Assembly: GCF_002272835.1 (NCBI RefSeq)
Contig: NZ_MLAO01000002.1
Coordinates: forward strand, 62,001 to 126,000
Direction: 5' to 3'
Length of the DNA stretch: 64,000 nt
Source: Helicobacter sp. 11S03491-1
GTDB taxonomy: Bacteria > Campylobacterota > Campylobacteria > Campylobacterales > Helicobacteraceae
Shown here: positions 48,820 through 58,807 of the stretch, in pieces
Layout: every line of letters begins with the position of its first letter
Position numbering within the stretch: position 1 is the stretch's first letter
The notes under the pieces: generated by a model
Told to the model about the DNA's origin: nothing
The model's database searches: none
What the model saw: only the letters and a program-made list of their open reading frames with translations
Made by a program: the position numbers and the translations under genes

Positions 48820-48987
48820 TTCTTTCTCCGTTACGCTAAAAATTAGAGGCAAAACCTCAACAGACACTTCATCTTTAATGTGTAGGCAGAGAATTAAAGA
48901 TTTTAGAAATACTAACAAAACTCAAGCTTACATACTAAAGGTATCATATGGTAAGCTAGTTAAGCTTAAAAACAATTAAATAATGCG

Positions 48988-50223
48988 TTATTCATTCCTC
49001 AAAATTGATAAAGCATTAACTTTTGAAGCTTTTTTGGCAGGATAATAAGAGGAGATACATACAATTACAATAGCTCCAACAATAGTAGAAAAAAAGTCCG
49101 TCATTGATAAATCAATGGGTAATCGCGTGATACCATATACATCTGCAGGCAAAGATATAATAGGAAATGTTGATAGAATATAGAGAGTTAGCATCGATAG
49201 GATGATCCCTAAAATAATCCCTCCTATGCCAATAAAATTTCCCAACCAAAAAAAAGTTTTTTTGATTTCTCTCGAGCTTGCTCCTAAGCTTAAAAGCAAT
49301 GCTATTTCCTTGCGTCTATTCATGATGACCATTAATAAAGAGCTAATGATATTCAAAGATGCCATAAGAATAATAAGCATCAATACGATAAATAAAACTC
49401 TTTTTTCCAGTGCCATAGCAGAGAAAAAATTTCCATTTTGTTGCCACCAACCCTCAACCCCTATTCCATAATTGGGAATTTCCAGAAGGGCTTGCTTGAT
49501 TTTGTCAATATCATTCATAGGATCTTTGGAGAAGACATGTATTCCATCATAAATATCGGGTTTTATATTTTTGATAGCTCCAATGGCTGCAAGATTGGTA
49601 TAAATATAACTTGTATCATAGGCTTTAAGACCTGAATCAAAAAAACCCTTCACATCAAATCTTTTCATTGTAGGAGAAAAAGTTAATCCTGTAGGTTCAA
49701 GTTTGGTGAAAAATAAACTTAGTTTAGAATTTTTTTCTAAAACTAGCGCATCTTTGAGTCCTTCACCAACAATGAGTGAAAATTTATCTTGATAAAAATC
49801 TTTTATATCCACTCCTTGGAGTGCTTTTGCAAGAATTTCATTGATTTTAGCTTCTTTTTGAATATCTACCCCAAAAACAATGCCTGCAGACATGATTCCA
49901 TTAGCTCTTGCAACAGATTGAATACGTAAATAAGGGCTAAAAACCAGATGAGGGAATTTGCTTTCAAGTTGGTCTAAGATATTTTTAGAGATTCCTTTAT
50001 GGCTTGTTGCAAACAGCGTGAGGGGATAATTCATTACAAAAAGTTTTTTTTCAAATTCTTTGCTCATGCCATTCATGATTGCCATAGCTACGATCAATAC
50101 CATCACCCCTACCCCTACCCCTACAAATGCCAAAACAGCAGTAATAGAAATGAAAGGCTGTGTTTTATCAAAACGCAAATATCGTTTCAAAAGAAATAAA
50201 ATTAAGTCCGTTTTTTTAAACAT
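48988..50223 (-). CDS. LolC/LolE-like lipoprotein-releasing permease
   Basis: 411 residues with four membrane helices: one near the N-terminus (about 23-48) and three C-terminal (about 285-310, 330-355, 380-402), separated by a large periplasmic MacB-like domain. FtsX-type motif [19 protein letters not shown]. It passes outer-membrane lipoproteins to LolA. The start overlaps secA by 8 bases; lolA lies just beyond secA. HP0787 in H. pylori is the counterpart. Confidence 0.9.
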   Translation of the reverse strand: MFKKTDLILFLLKRYLRFDKTQPFISITAVLAFVGVGVGVMVLIVAMAIMNGMSKEFEKKLFVMNYPLTLFATSHKGISKNILDQLESKFPHLVFSPYLRIQSVARANGIMSAGIVFGVDIQKEAKINEILAKALQGVDIKDFYQDKFSLIVGEGLKDALVLEKNSKLSLFFTKLEPTGLTFSPTMKRFDVKGFFDSGLKAYDTSYIYTNLAAIGAIKNIKPDIYDGIHVFSKDPMNDIDKIKQALLEIPNYGIGVEGWWQQNGNFFSAMALEKRVLFIVLMLIILMASLNIISSLLMVIMNRRKEIALLLSLGASSREIKKTFFWLGNFIGIGGIILGIILSMLTLYILSTFPIISLPADVYGITRLPIDLSMTDFFSTIVGAIVIVCISSYYPAKKASKVNALSILRNE

Positions 50224-52795
50224 TATTAGCTAATAATCCTTTTTTTGGACCACTTTTTCCATGACATTGTTTATATTTTTTGCCACTTCCACAAGGGCAT
50301 AAATCATTTCTGGATATTTTTTTAGGATTAATATCTAATTCAATTTCGTCAATATTATAATCAAGATTTTCTTGGGATTCTTCAAGTTCTTCAAGTATTT
50401 TTTGTGCAGAATCTTGGGCTTGGGCTTGAGTATTTTCTGCTTGGAATTGAATAATATGAAGTGTCTTGATGGCTTCTAGTTTGATAGATTCAATAAGTTC
50501 TAAAAACAAATTATAGCTTTCTTTTTTGTATTCGACCAAAGGATCTTTTTGATTATAGCCTCTCAATCCAATGCCTGTTTTGAGATTATCCATCGTATAA
50601 AGATGTTCTCTCCAAGTATTATCAAGTACTTGAAGATAAATAATTCTTTCTATTTCATTTCTTTGTTCAGCACCCAAAGAGGACATTTTTTCTTCATAAG
50701 TTTGGGTGAGTTTATCTGAAATAAGTTGGTAAATTGCTTCATCATTTAGGTCGTTGAACATATTTTTTTGTATTTGAATCCCGAAGTCCTCTTGGATAAT
50801 TGCACTTAGGGCTTCTAAATTGAAATTTTCCGGAGTGTCTCCTTGAAAAATCTGTGCTCTCTTGAGGGATTCACACAGGGCATATTCACGATTTTCTGTA
50901 ATCCGATTGCCCATATGATAGCTTGTATCCAGAAGTTCATTCCTAAATTTATAAACAGTTTTTCTTTGTTCATTAGCAACATCATCATATTCTAAGAGAT
51001 GTTTTCTTGATTCGAAATGCAAGTTTTCTACTTTTTTTTGGGCATTTTCTACAGATCGTGTTACAAGTCCGGATTCAATATGCTCTCCATTTTTTAATCC
51101 AAGTTTTTCCATAACCCCCTTAATACGATCGCTGCCAAATATTCTTAAAAGCGGATCTTCCAAACTCAAATAAAATTGACTTGTGCCCGGATCTCCTTGT
51201 CTGCCACTTCTTCCCCTTAATTGATTATCAATTCTGCGACTTTCATGCCTTTCTGTACCAATAATATACAATCCCCCTAATTGTTTTATCTCTTCTTCAA
51301 GCTTAATATCCACACCACGTCCGGCCATATTTGTAGCAATCGTAACAGCTCCTTTTTTGCCGGCATCTTTAATAATTTCTGCTTCTTTGGTATGTTGTTT
51401 GGCATTCAATACTGTGTGGGGAATACGTTGTTTTTGAAGGAACTCATGAAGAACCTCACTTTTTTCAATACTTGCAGTCCCCACAAGGACAGGTTGTCCC
51501 TTAGAGTAAAGTTCTTTGATTTTATCAATGACAGCTTCAAATTTTTCTTGCTCACTTTTGTATATAAGATCATTGAGATCTTTTCTGCGAATAGGTACAT
51601 TTGTAGGGATAGAAACGACTTCCAGATTATAAATTTGTAAGAATTCACTTGCTTCAGTTTGCGCTGTTCCTGTCATGCCTGAGAGTTTTTCATAAAGTCT
51701 AAAGTAATTTTGAAAAGTAATATCAGCTAAAGTTTGGCTTTCTTCTTTGATTTTTACCCCTTCTTTAGCTTCTAGTGCCTGATGAAGCCCCTCACTAAAA
51801 CGACGTCCTTCGCTCAATCTTCCTGTAAATTCATCAACAATGATCACTTCCCCTTCTTGGACAACATAGTCTTTATCTTTGGCGAATAAAAAATTAGCTT
51901 TAAGGGCTTGGTCAAGATGGTGAGAGAGAGCAGCATTTTCAATGCTGTATAAATTATCAATTTTGAATAATTCCTCAGCTTTTTTGATGCCATTTTCGTT
52001 AATAAGGATAACACGATTTTTTTCATCAATCGTAAAATCTTCTTGAGGTTTGAGATTTTTAGCAACCTTATTAGCAGATTCGTAGTTTTCCATTTTGCGA
52101 TTAACAGGACCTGATATAATAAGGGGTGTTCTTGCCTCATCAATTAAAATAGAATCGACTTCATCAACAATAGCAAAAAAGTGTTCTTTTTGGACTTTTT
52201 GATCAAGAGAATATTTCATATTATCTCGCAAATAGTCAAAGCCAAATTCATTATTTGTTCCATAAACAATATGGTTTGCATAGACTTGAAGTCTTTGATT
52301 ATCATCTTTGACTTCTGCTGTAATCACCCCGATAGTGTAACCCAAAAAATTATAAAGAGGTTGCATTTGATTGGCATCTCTGTTTGCTAAATAATCATTA
52401 ACAGTAACAACATGCACACTTTTTGCGCTCATGGCATTGAGTGCTACAGCCAAAGTAGCCACTAATGTTTTTCCTTCCCCGGTTTTCATCTCAGCAATTT
52501 TGCCATCATGGAGTACCATCCCCCCTATGAGCTGGACATCAAAATGTCTCATATTTAAGATTCTTTTGGAGGCCTCTCTGGTGATAGCAAAACTATCTTC
52601 TAAAACGTCATCAAGTTTTTTTTCATTATTTTGGACAGAGATTTTGAGGGCATTAAATTCATTTTGTAATGTTTCATCGCTCATTACTTCATATTTAGAT
52701 TCTAATGCATTGATGGCTTGAACACGTTTTTGATATTTTTTTATAAGTTTATCGTTGCGAGTGCCTATGATTTTTCCTATCAATGTTTGTATCAT
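50216..52795 (-). CDS. secA: Preprotein translocase ATPase SecA
   Basis: 859 residues. Walker A MKTGEGKT (about 102-109), [19 protein letters not shown], the PTNVP stretch (about 393-397), [13 protein letters not shown], and a C-terminal zinc finger [14 protein letters not shown], which binds SecB and phospholipid. Powers Sec export. Divergent from lolA. Confidence 0.99.
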   Translation of the reverse strand: MIQTLIGKIIGTRNDKLIKKYQKRVQAINALESKYEVMSDETLQNEFNALKISVQNNEKKLDDVLEDSFAITREASKRILNMRHFDVQLIGGMVLHDGKIAEMKTGEGKTLVATLAVALNAMSAKSVHVVTVNDYLANRDANQMQPLYNFLGYTIGVITAEVKDDNQRLQVYANHIVYGTNNEFGFDYLRDNMKYSLDQKVQKEHFFAIVDEVDSILIDEARTPLIISGPVNRKMENYESANKVAKNLKPQEDFTIDEKNRVILINENGIKKAEELFKIDNLYSIENAALSHHLDQALKANFLFAKDKDYVVQEGEVIIVDEFTGRLSEGRRFSEGLHQALEAKEGVKIKEESQTLADITFQNYFRLYEKLSGMTGTAQTEASEFLQIYNLEVVSIPTNVPIRRKDLNDLIYKSEQEKFEAVIDKIKELYSKGQPVLVGTASIEKSEVLHEFLQKQRIPHTVLNAKQHTKEAEIIKDAGKKGAVTIATNMAGRGVDIKLEEEIKQLGGLYIIGTERHESRRIDNQLRGRSGRQGDPGTSQFYLSLEDPLLRIFGSDRIKGVMEKLGLKNGEHIESGLVTRSVENAQKKVENLHFESRKHLLEYDDVANEQRKTVYKFRNELLDTSYHMGNRITENREYALCESLKRAQIFQGDTPENFNLEALSAIIQEDFGIQIQKNMFNDLNDEAIYQLISDKLTQTYEEKMSSLGAEQRNEIERIIYLQVLDNTWREHLYTMDNLKTGIGLRGYNQKDPLVEYKKESYNLFLELIESIKLEAIKTLHIIQFQAENTQAQAQDSAQKILEELEESQENLDYNIDEIELDINPKKISRNDLCPCGSGKKYKQCHGKSGPKKGLLANNV

Positions 52796-52905
52796 GGAAC
52801 GACCTTCATGTTTTTGGATAATTTAAGCAATTGTTAATTCTAACATAGTTACGATAAAATTCTTTTAAAGATAGAATAATCTTCTTAAGGTGGTGAGTAT
52901 CTATA

Positions 52906-53421
52906 ATGAAAATCTTAATCATATGTTTATTATTCATGGGAAATGTTTATGGGTTGGGCGATGATATTAAAAGTTTTCGTGCAAATTTTATACAAAATGT
53001 CCAAGGAGAAAATGGCGATAAAATAACCTATCAAGGGAGCATAGAAGCAAAAATTCCTAATCTGGCAAAATGGATATATAAAAATCCACTGGAAAAAGAA
53101 ATCTACATCAATGGAGAAGATGTTGTGGTTTATGAACCTAAACTTTATCAAGCAACTATTTCTCATCTCAAAGAAAAAACAGATTTTTTTTCTATATTAA
53201 ATAACGCTGTTGCAGATAAAGAGGGTAAATATCACTCCAAAATCGGCAAAACTATTTATTGGCTTACTTTTAAAGATAAAAAACCTTATTTATTGGAGTT
53301 TCAAGATGATTTTGATAATAAAGTTTCTATTAAGTTCACCAAAGTTCTCATTAATCAACCTATTGAAGATAGCGATTTTGTTTTTATTCCAAAAGAAGGG
53401 ATTGATATTATTGAGCAATAA
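52906..53421 (+). CDS. lolA: Outer-membrane lipoprotein carrier LolA
   Basis: 171 residues: signal peptide (MKILIICLLFMGNVYG), then the LolA opening IKSFRANFIQNVQ and IPNLAKWIYKNPLEKEIYINGEDVVVYEP. Periplasmic shuttle for lipoproteins from the Lol ABC transporter. ATG 52906. Divergent from secA; the tmRNA gene follows on the same strand. Confidence 0.93.
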   Translation: MKILIICLLFMGNVYGLGDDIKSFRANFIQNVQGENGDKITYQGSIEAKIPNLAKWIYKNPLEKEIYINGEDVVVYEPKLYQATISHLKEKTDFFSILNNAVADKEGKYHSKIGKTIYWLTFKDKKPYLLEFQDDFDNKVSIKFTKVLINQPIEDSDFVFIPKEGIDIIEQ

Positions 53422-53439
53422 TTATCAAAATATTAAGGT

Positions 53440-53445
53440 ATAATG
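53440..53445 (+). promoter_or_regulatory. -10 box of tmRNA
   Basis: TATAAT 10 bases upstream of the mature tmRNA 5' end. Confidence 0.6.
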
Positions 53446-53454
53446 CGTCTTATG

Positions 53455-53817
53455 GGGCTGACTTGGCTTCGACAGGAGTTATGTCGCTTGGGCTGCATGT
53501 CGGCTGTATGCCGTAAAACTACAAAAAATAAACGCAAATAATACAAATTACGCTCCGGCTTACGCAAAAGTAGCGTGAGTTTAATCTACTCTTAGGAGCT
53601 GGTCTTTTCAGAAATGCTAGCTATCTGATTAGTCCATCATCACTGCTAGATGCCCTTGGGTTTTGTCCGGACACAAGGAAAGATTTTGACTGCTTATTTT
53701 GCTTGTTTTAAAGATTGAGCAACGAAATAAAAAGATTTTCAATCTTTGTTTAAGCATGTAGAGGCTCTTGTAGGGTATGATTTTTGGACTGGGGTTCGAT
53801 TCCCCACAGCTCCACCA
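53455..53817 (+). ncRNA. ssrA: tmRNA (SsrA)
   Basis: Rescues stalled ribosomes. The 5' half begins GGGGCTGACTTGGCTTCGAC and the 3' end is GGTTCGATTCCCCACAGCTCCACCA, forming the tRNA-Ala-like acceptor. The tag frame is 53534-53578: ANNTNYAPAYAKVA then TGA, the resume codon being GCA. It resembles the Helicobacter tag. The 363-base length and pseudoknot region in between fit. A minus-strand frame across the gene is a shadow. Confidence 0.97.
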
Positions 53818-53889
53818 TCGCAACTTCTTTAGATATTTCAGATTTAGTTTAAAGAATTACATTTTTAAAAATCAGTTTTTAATTTATTG

Positions 53890-53895
53890 TATAAT
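53890..53895 (+). promoter_or_regulatory. -10 box of mod
   Basis: TATAAT 56 bases upstream of the mod ATG at 53952. A small inverted repeat ATACC / GGTAT follows in the leader. Confidence 0.45.
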
Positions 53896-53951
53896 TTTGT
53901 AATTAAAATACATGGATACCGTTTTAAGGTATTAAAAGTAAAGGTATAGTT

Positions 53952-54515
53952 ATGTTTAAAAATGAATTATTGCAAGATTTGGAAAAACAATTTGAAACCT
54001 TGGGAAATGCAAGAAATTTAGCTATCAAATATGATAAAGAGTTTCTGGAGTTTTTACTTAAAAAATCAAAATTTAAACAAGAATTTAGCAGTAAGTTTTT
54101 CATACAAATTGCGGGTAGTTTTGTTTTTAAACAAGATGATTTTTTGACTTTTTTAGACCTTAGAAGTTTAGGTGGAAGTTGGACAAATTATACTAACAAA
54201 ATCGGCTTGGCAAACAAAATCAAAGTGTTTTTAAAGACACAAAATGAAGTCGTCTTAAACTTCCCCTTCAAAGATTGTGTATTAGCAGGTGGGGCAAATA
54301 AAGATGAAGGCAAGAGAAAAGAAATATTTTTTAATGAAATCTTAGCAAAAGATGAGATTGATATCTTATTCTCTCCTAAAGTATTGCACAACTTTGAATA
54401 CATCACTTATGAGTCAGTCAGTCAGTCAGTCAGTCAGTCAGTCAGTCAGTCAGTCAGTCAGTCAGTCAGTCAGTCAGTCAGTCAGTCAGTCAGTCAGTCA
54501 GTCTCAATATCATAG
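53952..54515 (+). CDS. mod: Type III DNA methyltransferase Mod, N-terminal part (phase OFF, premature stop)
   Basis: From ATG 53952, 187 codons: a helical N-terminal domain (about 1-150, ending FFNEILAKDEIDILFSPKVLHNFEYI), typical of Mod N-termini, then Ser-Val-Ser-Gln repeats from the AGTC tract, then TAG at 54513-54515. The catalytic part lies in the +1 frame. Losing one AGTC unit or gaining two joins the frames; gaining one does not. In this sequence full-length Mod is therefore not made. Related switches occur in H. influenzae modA, with the same AGTC unit. The N-terminal fragment alone has no catalytic motif. Confidence 0.9.
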   Translation: MFKNELLQDLEKQFETLGNARNLAIKYDKEFLEFLLKKSKFKQEFSSKFFIQIAGSFVFKQDDFLTFLDLRSLGGSWTNYTNKIGLANKIKVFLKTQNEVVLNFPFKDCVLAGGANKDEGKRKEIFFNEILAKDEIDILFSPKVLHNFEYITYESVSQSVSQSVSQSVSQSVSQSVSQSVSQSVSIS

Positions 54516-56055
54516 CGTAAAATCCGCAATACATCCCCAACAAGACTCAAAAGAACTTTTAGACTTATTAAAAAATCAAGATTTTTCCGGTTTCCCTAAC
54601 TTGTTGCTTCAAGGTAACAATCTCTTAAGCTTACATTCTCTCAAACATGTCAAATCTATCTACGGGCAAGTCAAACTCATTTATATAGATCCTCCCTACA
54701 ATACAGGTAAGGATAGCTTTAACTATAATGACAATTTCAATCATTGTACTTGGCTTACTTTTATGAAAAATCGCCTGGAAATAGCCTATGAATTCCTGCG
54801 TGAAGATGGGGTAATATTTATCCAATGTGATGATAACGAACAAGCTTATCTCAAAGTGCTTTGTGATGAGATTTTTGGGAGAGAGAATTTTGTAGCAACG
54901 ATATGTTGGGAAAAAAAGACATCACCACAAAATGATGCTAAATGGCTGAGTGATAATCATGATTTTATTTTAATTTATGCAAGAAATAAAAAAGTATGGA
55001 GACCTAATCTCTTACCTAGAACAAAAGAAATGGATGCCAGATACACTAATCCTGATAATGATCCTAGGGGGCCATGGATGGGAGGAGATTTATCAGTAAG
55101 AACTTATAATTTAAATTATGATTTTCCCATAACTACACCATCAGGAAGAATCGTAAATCCTCCTACCGGAAGAAGTTGGAGAACTTCAAGAGAAGGTTTT
55201 AAAAAATTACTAACTGATAATAGAATTTATTTTGGAAAAAACGGCAATAATGTTCCGACTATAAAAAGATTTTTAAATGAAGTAAAAAATGGCATCACTA
55301 GTCTAACTGTGTGGGCAGCAAAAGATGTTGGAACAAATTTAATTGCTAAAAATGAGATCAAGGCTTTGTTTGATAACAAAAATTCACACATAGAAGCAGC
55401 TGAGATAAGAAATCAGAATTTTCAAGAAGTGAGTCAAGAAAATTATTCAAATGACAATATTCGGATACACAATAAAGTTGCAACACCTCTATTTGCTACT
55501 CCCAAACCCGAAGCCTTACTCAAACGCATTATCGAAATCTCCACTGCACAAGGGGATCTTGTAATGGATTTTTTTGCAGGGAGTGGGACGACTCTGGCTG
55601 TAGCGCACAAGATGCATCGCAAATGGGTAGGTATCGAACAGATGGATTATATAGAAAATATTACCAAAAAACGTCTTGAAATGGTCGTATATGGGGAGCA
55701 AGGAGGGATAAGCAAGGCTGTGGGGTGGAAAAGTGGAGGGGAATTTGTTTATGCGAAATTAGCGTCTTTCAATGCTCTTTATAAGGAAAAAATTCAAAAT
55801 TCAACCGAACAAAAAGAATTAGAAAATATCTATGAAGATCTGGAGCAAAAGGCTTTTTTGGATTATCATATAGACTTGCAAGCAATTTTGAAAGACAAAG
55901 AATTTAAAGACTTGAATTTAGAAAATAAAAAAGAAATTTTAAGACTTCTTTTGGATTCTAATATGGATTATCTTCCTTATGGAGATATTAAAGATGCTGT
56001 TTATGGGGTAGATAAAAATACTATAGAACTCAATGAAATTTTTTATAAAGATTAA
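54409..56055 (+). CDS. mod: Type III DNA methyltransferase Mod, catalytic part (out of frame with N-terminus)
   Basis: This frame is open from upstream of 54352; ATG 54409 (MSQSVSQ) just before the repeat tract is the only sensible local start. It holds the beta-class N6-adenine methyltransferase: DPPY (LIYIDPPYNTGKDSF), then a target-recognition region (about 95-320 residues after the repeat), and the SAM-binding DFFAGSGTTLAVAHK near the C-terminus. Stops 3 bases before res. If the internal ATG works, a Mod lacking its N-terminal domain could be made; its activity is unknown. Recognition site cannot be read. Confidence 0.9.
   Translation: MSQSVSQSVSQSVSQSVSQSVSQSVSQSVSQSQYHSVKSAIHPQQDSKELLDLLKNQDFSGFPNLLLQGNNLLSLHSLKHVKSIYGQVKLIYIDPPYNTGKDSFNYNDNFNHCTWLTFMKNRLEIAYEFLREDGVIFIQCDDNEQAYLKVLCDEIFGRENFVATICWEKKTSPQNDAKWLSDNHDFILIYARNKKVWRPNLLPRTKEMDARYTNPDNDPRGPWMGGDLSVRTYNLNYDFPITTPSGRIVNPPTGRSWRTSREGFKKLLTDNRIYFGKNGNNVPTIKRFLNEVKNGITSLTVWAAKDVGTNLIAKNEIKALFDNKNSHIEAAEIRNQNFQEVSQENYSNDNIRIHNKVATPLFATPKPEALLKRIIEISTAQGDLVMDFFAGSGTTLAVAHKMHRKWVGIEQMDYIENITKKRLEMVVYGEQGGISKAVGWKSGGEFVYAKLASFNALYKEKIQNSTEQKELENIYEDLEQKAFLDYHIDLQAILKDKEFKDLNLENKKEILRLLLDSNMDYLPYGDIKDAVYGVDKNTIELNEIFYKD
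54412..54503 (+). repeat. AGTC tetranucleotide repeat, 23 units, in mod
   Basis: 92 bases of uninterrupted AGTC. It encodes Ser-Val-Ser-Gln units in two frames. Slippage switches mod on or off. Confidence 0.98.
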
Positions 56056-56058
56056 AAA

Positions 56059-58602
56059 ATGGAAAAATTACATGATGAATTAAAGATAGCTTTAGAATAT
56101 GGAAATGTCGAGATCCCCCTTCATATCAGTGAAAATCTCAATAAAGAACTTCGAGAGTATCAAAAAAATGCTTTGAAATATTTTCTTCTCCAGCGTAAAA
56201 AACCCAAGACAAATCATCTGATGTTTCATATGGCTACAGGAAGTGGGAAGACAGTGATTATGGCTGCTTTGATGTTGGATTGTTTTTCCAGAGGGTATAG
56301 AAACTTCGTATTTTTTGTGAATTCCACTGCGATTGTGGAAAAAACAAAGGCTAATTTTGTTGATAAAAATTCAAGTAAATATCTTTTTGAAGATAGGATT
56401 ATTATAGATGGCAAAAATGTCGCCATCAATGTAATCAATAATCTCAATGAAAGCAAGCAAGATTGTATGAATATCTATTTTACAACGATTCAATCTTTGT
56501 TCGCACTTTTTTCTTGTGAGAGAGAAAATGCCCTAACACTACAAGATCTTATCAATAAGAAGCTTGTATTTTTGGCTGATGAGGCGCACCATCTCAATGC
56601 CGAAACTAAAAAAATAAACAAAAAAGAAAAAGAAGAAAAAAAAGACTGGGAGAGTGTTGTCAAAAAAGCCTATGAAAGCAACAAAGAAAATCTATTGCTT
56701 GAATTTAGTGCTACAATCCCCAAAGATAAAAATGTGCCAGAAAAATATAAAGACAAGATCGTTTATGAATACGATCTGGCAAAATTTTGCAAAGATGGGT
56801 ATTCTAAGCGTATTTTTGTAATAAAATATGAAAATTCCAAGATAGAATATCGTTTCTTGGGGGCAATGCTTTTGAGTTTGTTTCGAGAATTGCTTGCTCA
56901 AAAGTATGCAATATTCTTAAAACCCGTTATTCTCTTTAAAAGTGAGGCGATTGCTGCTTCAAAAACAAATCAAAATCTTTTTTTAAGTTTTTTGGATACA
57001 TTAGATCCCTATGTGGTAGAGGAATTTTATAAGCATGCCATATTAGAGGGGAGTGAATTATTTAAGAAAAGTTTAGAATTTTTTAGAGAGGAATTTGGTG
57101 ATACTTTTTTAGAAAAAATTACAAATTTTTTGAAATGTAATTTTAAAAAAGCTTACACTATCAATGTCAATGATAACAACGATCTTGAAAACAAGCAAAT
57201 GCTTTTAAATTCTCTAGAAAATCCCAACAATCGGATAAGAGTGATTTTTGCAGTTGATAAACTCAATGAGGGATGGGATGTGCTAAATCTATTTGATATT
57301 GTGAGATTAGGAAATGTAAAAAGCAAGATCGCAACGACAAAAGAAGCCCAACTTATCGGGCGTGGCGCTAGATATTATCCCTTTGAAGACAGAGAAAAAA
57401 TTGGGGCAAAAAATAAACGCAAATTTGATAAAGATTTGGAAAATGACTTGAGTATTTTGGAAAGATTGAGTTATCATACGCTCAATGAAGTTGCATTTAT
57501 CAAAAATTTGAATGAAAGCATGATGGATGAAGGACTTATTTTAGAAGATTCGAGGCAAAGGGTTGCGTTAAAACTAAATCCAAATGTAGAGCAGATTATG
57601 CAAAAATATAAAATCTATTATGCAAAAAATAATCGAATAAAAAAGAAAGATTTAAGCTACTTTGAGATTACAAAAAAAGAGTTGGATCAAAAAATAAGAA
57701 CTCTAAAAATACCGCTTTTTTCAAATGACATTCAAGAAGTCGAAGAAAAATTTGAAAAGATAAAAGAAGAAGAGGAATCAGGAATATTTGCCAAGATTGG
57801 GAAAAGGGTTGATGTGAAGTATTTTCTTAAGGCTATGAATATCCTTGGTCTGAGTTTTGAGGATTTGAGCAAATGTTTTGATACTTTGCCAAGCAAACAT
57901 GAGTTTGTCCAAAAATATTTAGGAGAAATTGATGTTTGCTTTTCTAAAAAACAAATATTTTCTGAGGAGAATAATTTAGAGATTGCTAAGTTTATTATTG
58001 AGAATTTTAAAGAAATCAAACAAACCATAAAGTCAGAATATGAAATAACTCCTTTTCAGGCAGAGGAACTTATAGGAAAAGATCGTGTGATTTACACGAT
58101 AAAAGAGGTAGAAACAAAATCTTATGATTGGTTGTATTATCATCAGTGCAGGTTTGATAGCGATCTGGAAAAGGAATTTTTAAAATTTATTGAAGGAAAC
58201 AAACAAAAAATCAGCGAGATTTTTTCTCAATGGTTTTTGATAAGAAATGATGGGTTTGAGGAATTTAAGATTTATGATAATCGCGAAGGGGAATCAACTT
58301 ATGGGATGGGATTTGAACCTGATTTTATCTTTTTTGGAAAGAAAAAGGCAGAGGAGAAGAAGTTTTTGAGTATTGAGTGTTTTATTGAGGTAAAAGGGGA
58401 TCATTTGTCCGGGGATAATAAAGGTGATGAAAAATCTGCAACCGAAGGTGTTGATACTTGGAAAGAGAGATTTTTAGAAATTCTAAAAAATCAAGAAGTG
58501 AGTACAAAAATAAATGAGACTCTCACATTGTTTTCTTTGCCATTTTTTAGAAAAAAACATAATGAAAAATTTGTGGATGCTTTTTTTAGATTCCTAAACT
58601 AG
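56059..58602 (+). CDS. res: Type III restriction endonuclease Res
   Basis: 847 residues; 3 bases after mod. SF2 helicase core: Walker A MATGSGKT (58-65), DEAHHLNAE, SATIP, and QLIGRGARYYPF (motif VI). The C-terminal nuclease has the PD-(D/E)xK pattern GFEPDFIFF followed by FIEVKGDH. Intact, with no frameshift. Res needs Mod for cleavage, so with mod out of frame the host should be unrestricting unless the internal start is used. Confidence 0.95.
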   Translation: MEKLHDELKIALEYGNVEIPLHISENLNKELREYQKNALKYFLLQRKKPKTNHLMFHMATGSGKTVIMAALMLDCFSRGYRNFVFFVNSTAIVEKTKANFVDKNSSKYLFEDRIIIDGKNVAINVINNLNESKQDCMNIYFTTIQSLFALFSCERENALTLQDLINKKLVFLADEAHHLNAETKKINKKEKEEKKDWESVVKKAYESNKENLLLEFSATIPKDKNVPEKYKDKIVYEYDLAKFCKDGYSKRIFVIKYENSKIEYRFLGAMLLSLFRELLAQKYAIFLKPVILFKSEAIAASKTNQNLFLSFLDTLDPYVVEEFYKHAILEGSELFKKSLEFFREEFGDTFLEKITNFLKCNFKKAYTINVNDNNDLENKQMLLNSLENPNNRIRVIFAVDKLNEGWDVLNLFDIVRLGNVKSKIATTKEAQLIGRGARYYPFEDREKIGAKNKRKFDKDLENDLSILERLSYHTLNEVAFIKNLNESMMDEGLILEDSRQRVALKLNPNVEQIMQKYKIYYAKNNRIKKKDLSYFEITKKELDQKIRTLKIPLFSNDIQEVEEKFEKIKEEEESGIFAKIGKRVDVKYFLKAMNILGLSFEDLSKCFDTLPSKHEFVQKYLGEIDVCFSKKQIFSEENNLEIAKFIIENFKEIKQTIKSEYEITPFQAEELIGKDRVIYTIKEVETKSYDWLYYHQCRFDSDLEKEFLKFIEGNKQKISEIFSQWFLIRNDGFEEFKIYDNREGESTYGMGFEPDFIFFGKKKAEEKKFLSIECFIEVKGDHLSGDNKGDEKSATEGVDTWKERFLEILKNQEVSTKINETLTLFSLPFFRKKHNEKFVDAFFRFLN

Positions 58603-58755
58603 TTGATGGGTATCCACAAGTTGATTTTCCAAATATGAGTTTTCATGAGATCAACATAGGCGGGTGTAAGCGGATATGTTTGTTTGTAAAATCAATGCTA
58701 TTGTTATATTTTGGGTTAGGGTCTCTCAAAGGTTTCTTGGAGTAAATATTGATAT

Positions 58756-58795
58756 AAAAGCCGGAAACAGTCTCAAAAGGTTATTTCCGGCTTTT
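58756..58795 (-). terminator. Hairpin downstream of the DUF1561 gene
   Basis: AAAAGCCGGAAA / TTTCCGGCTTTT, 12 perfect pairs with a 16-base loop, 12 bases past the DUF1561 stop on the minus strand. Its A/T flanks give a short T-run both ways, so it may also stop res transcripts. The rest of 58603-58807 shows nothing. Confidence 0.6.
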
Positions 58796-58807
58796 GGGTC
58801 AAAAAAT

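Noticed and set aside
48820-48918. Longer start of the RRM protein
   Set aside because: The extension has no similarity to RRM proteins and the TTG at 48819 has a GGAG at the right distance.
50100-50130. CCCCTA hexamer repeats in the LolC/E-like gene
   Set aside because: Only three in-frame units encoding Val-Gly pairs in a membrane helix; hexamers keep frame, so no switch.
53629-53823. Minus-strand 64-codon frame
   Set aside because: It lies wholly in the tmRNA gene; it is an artefact of structured RNA sequence.
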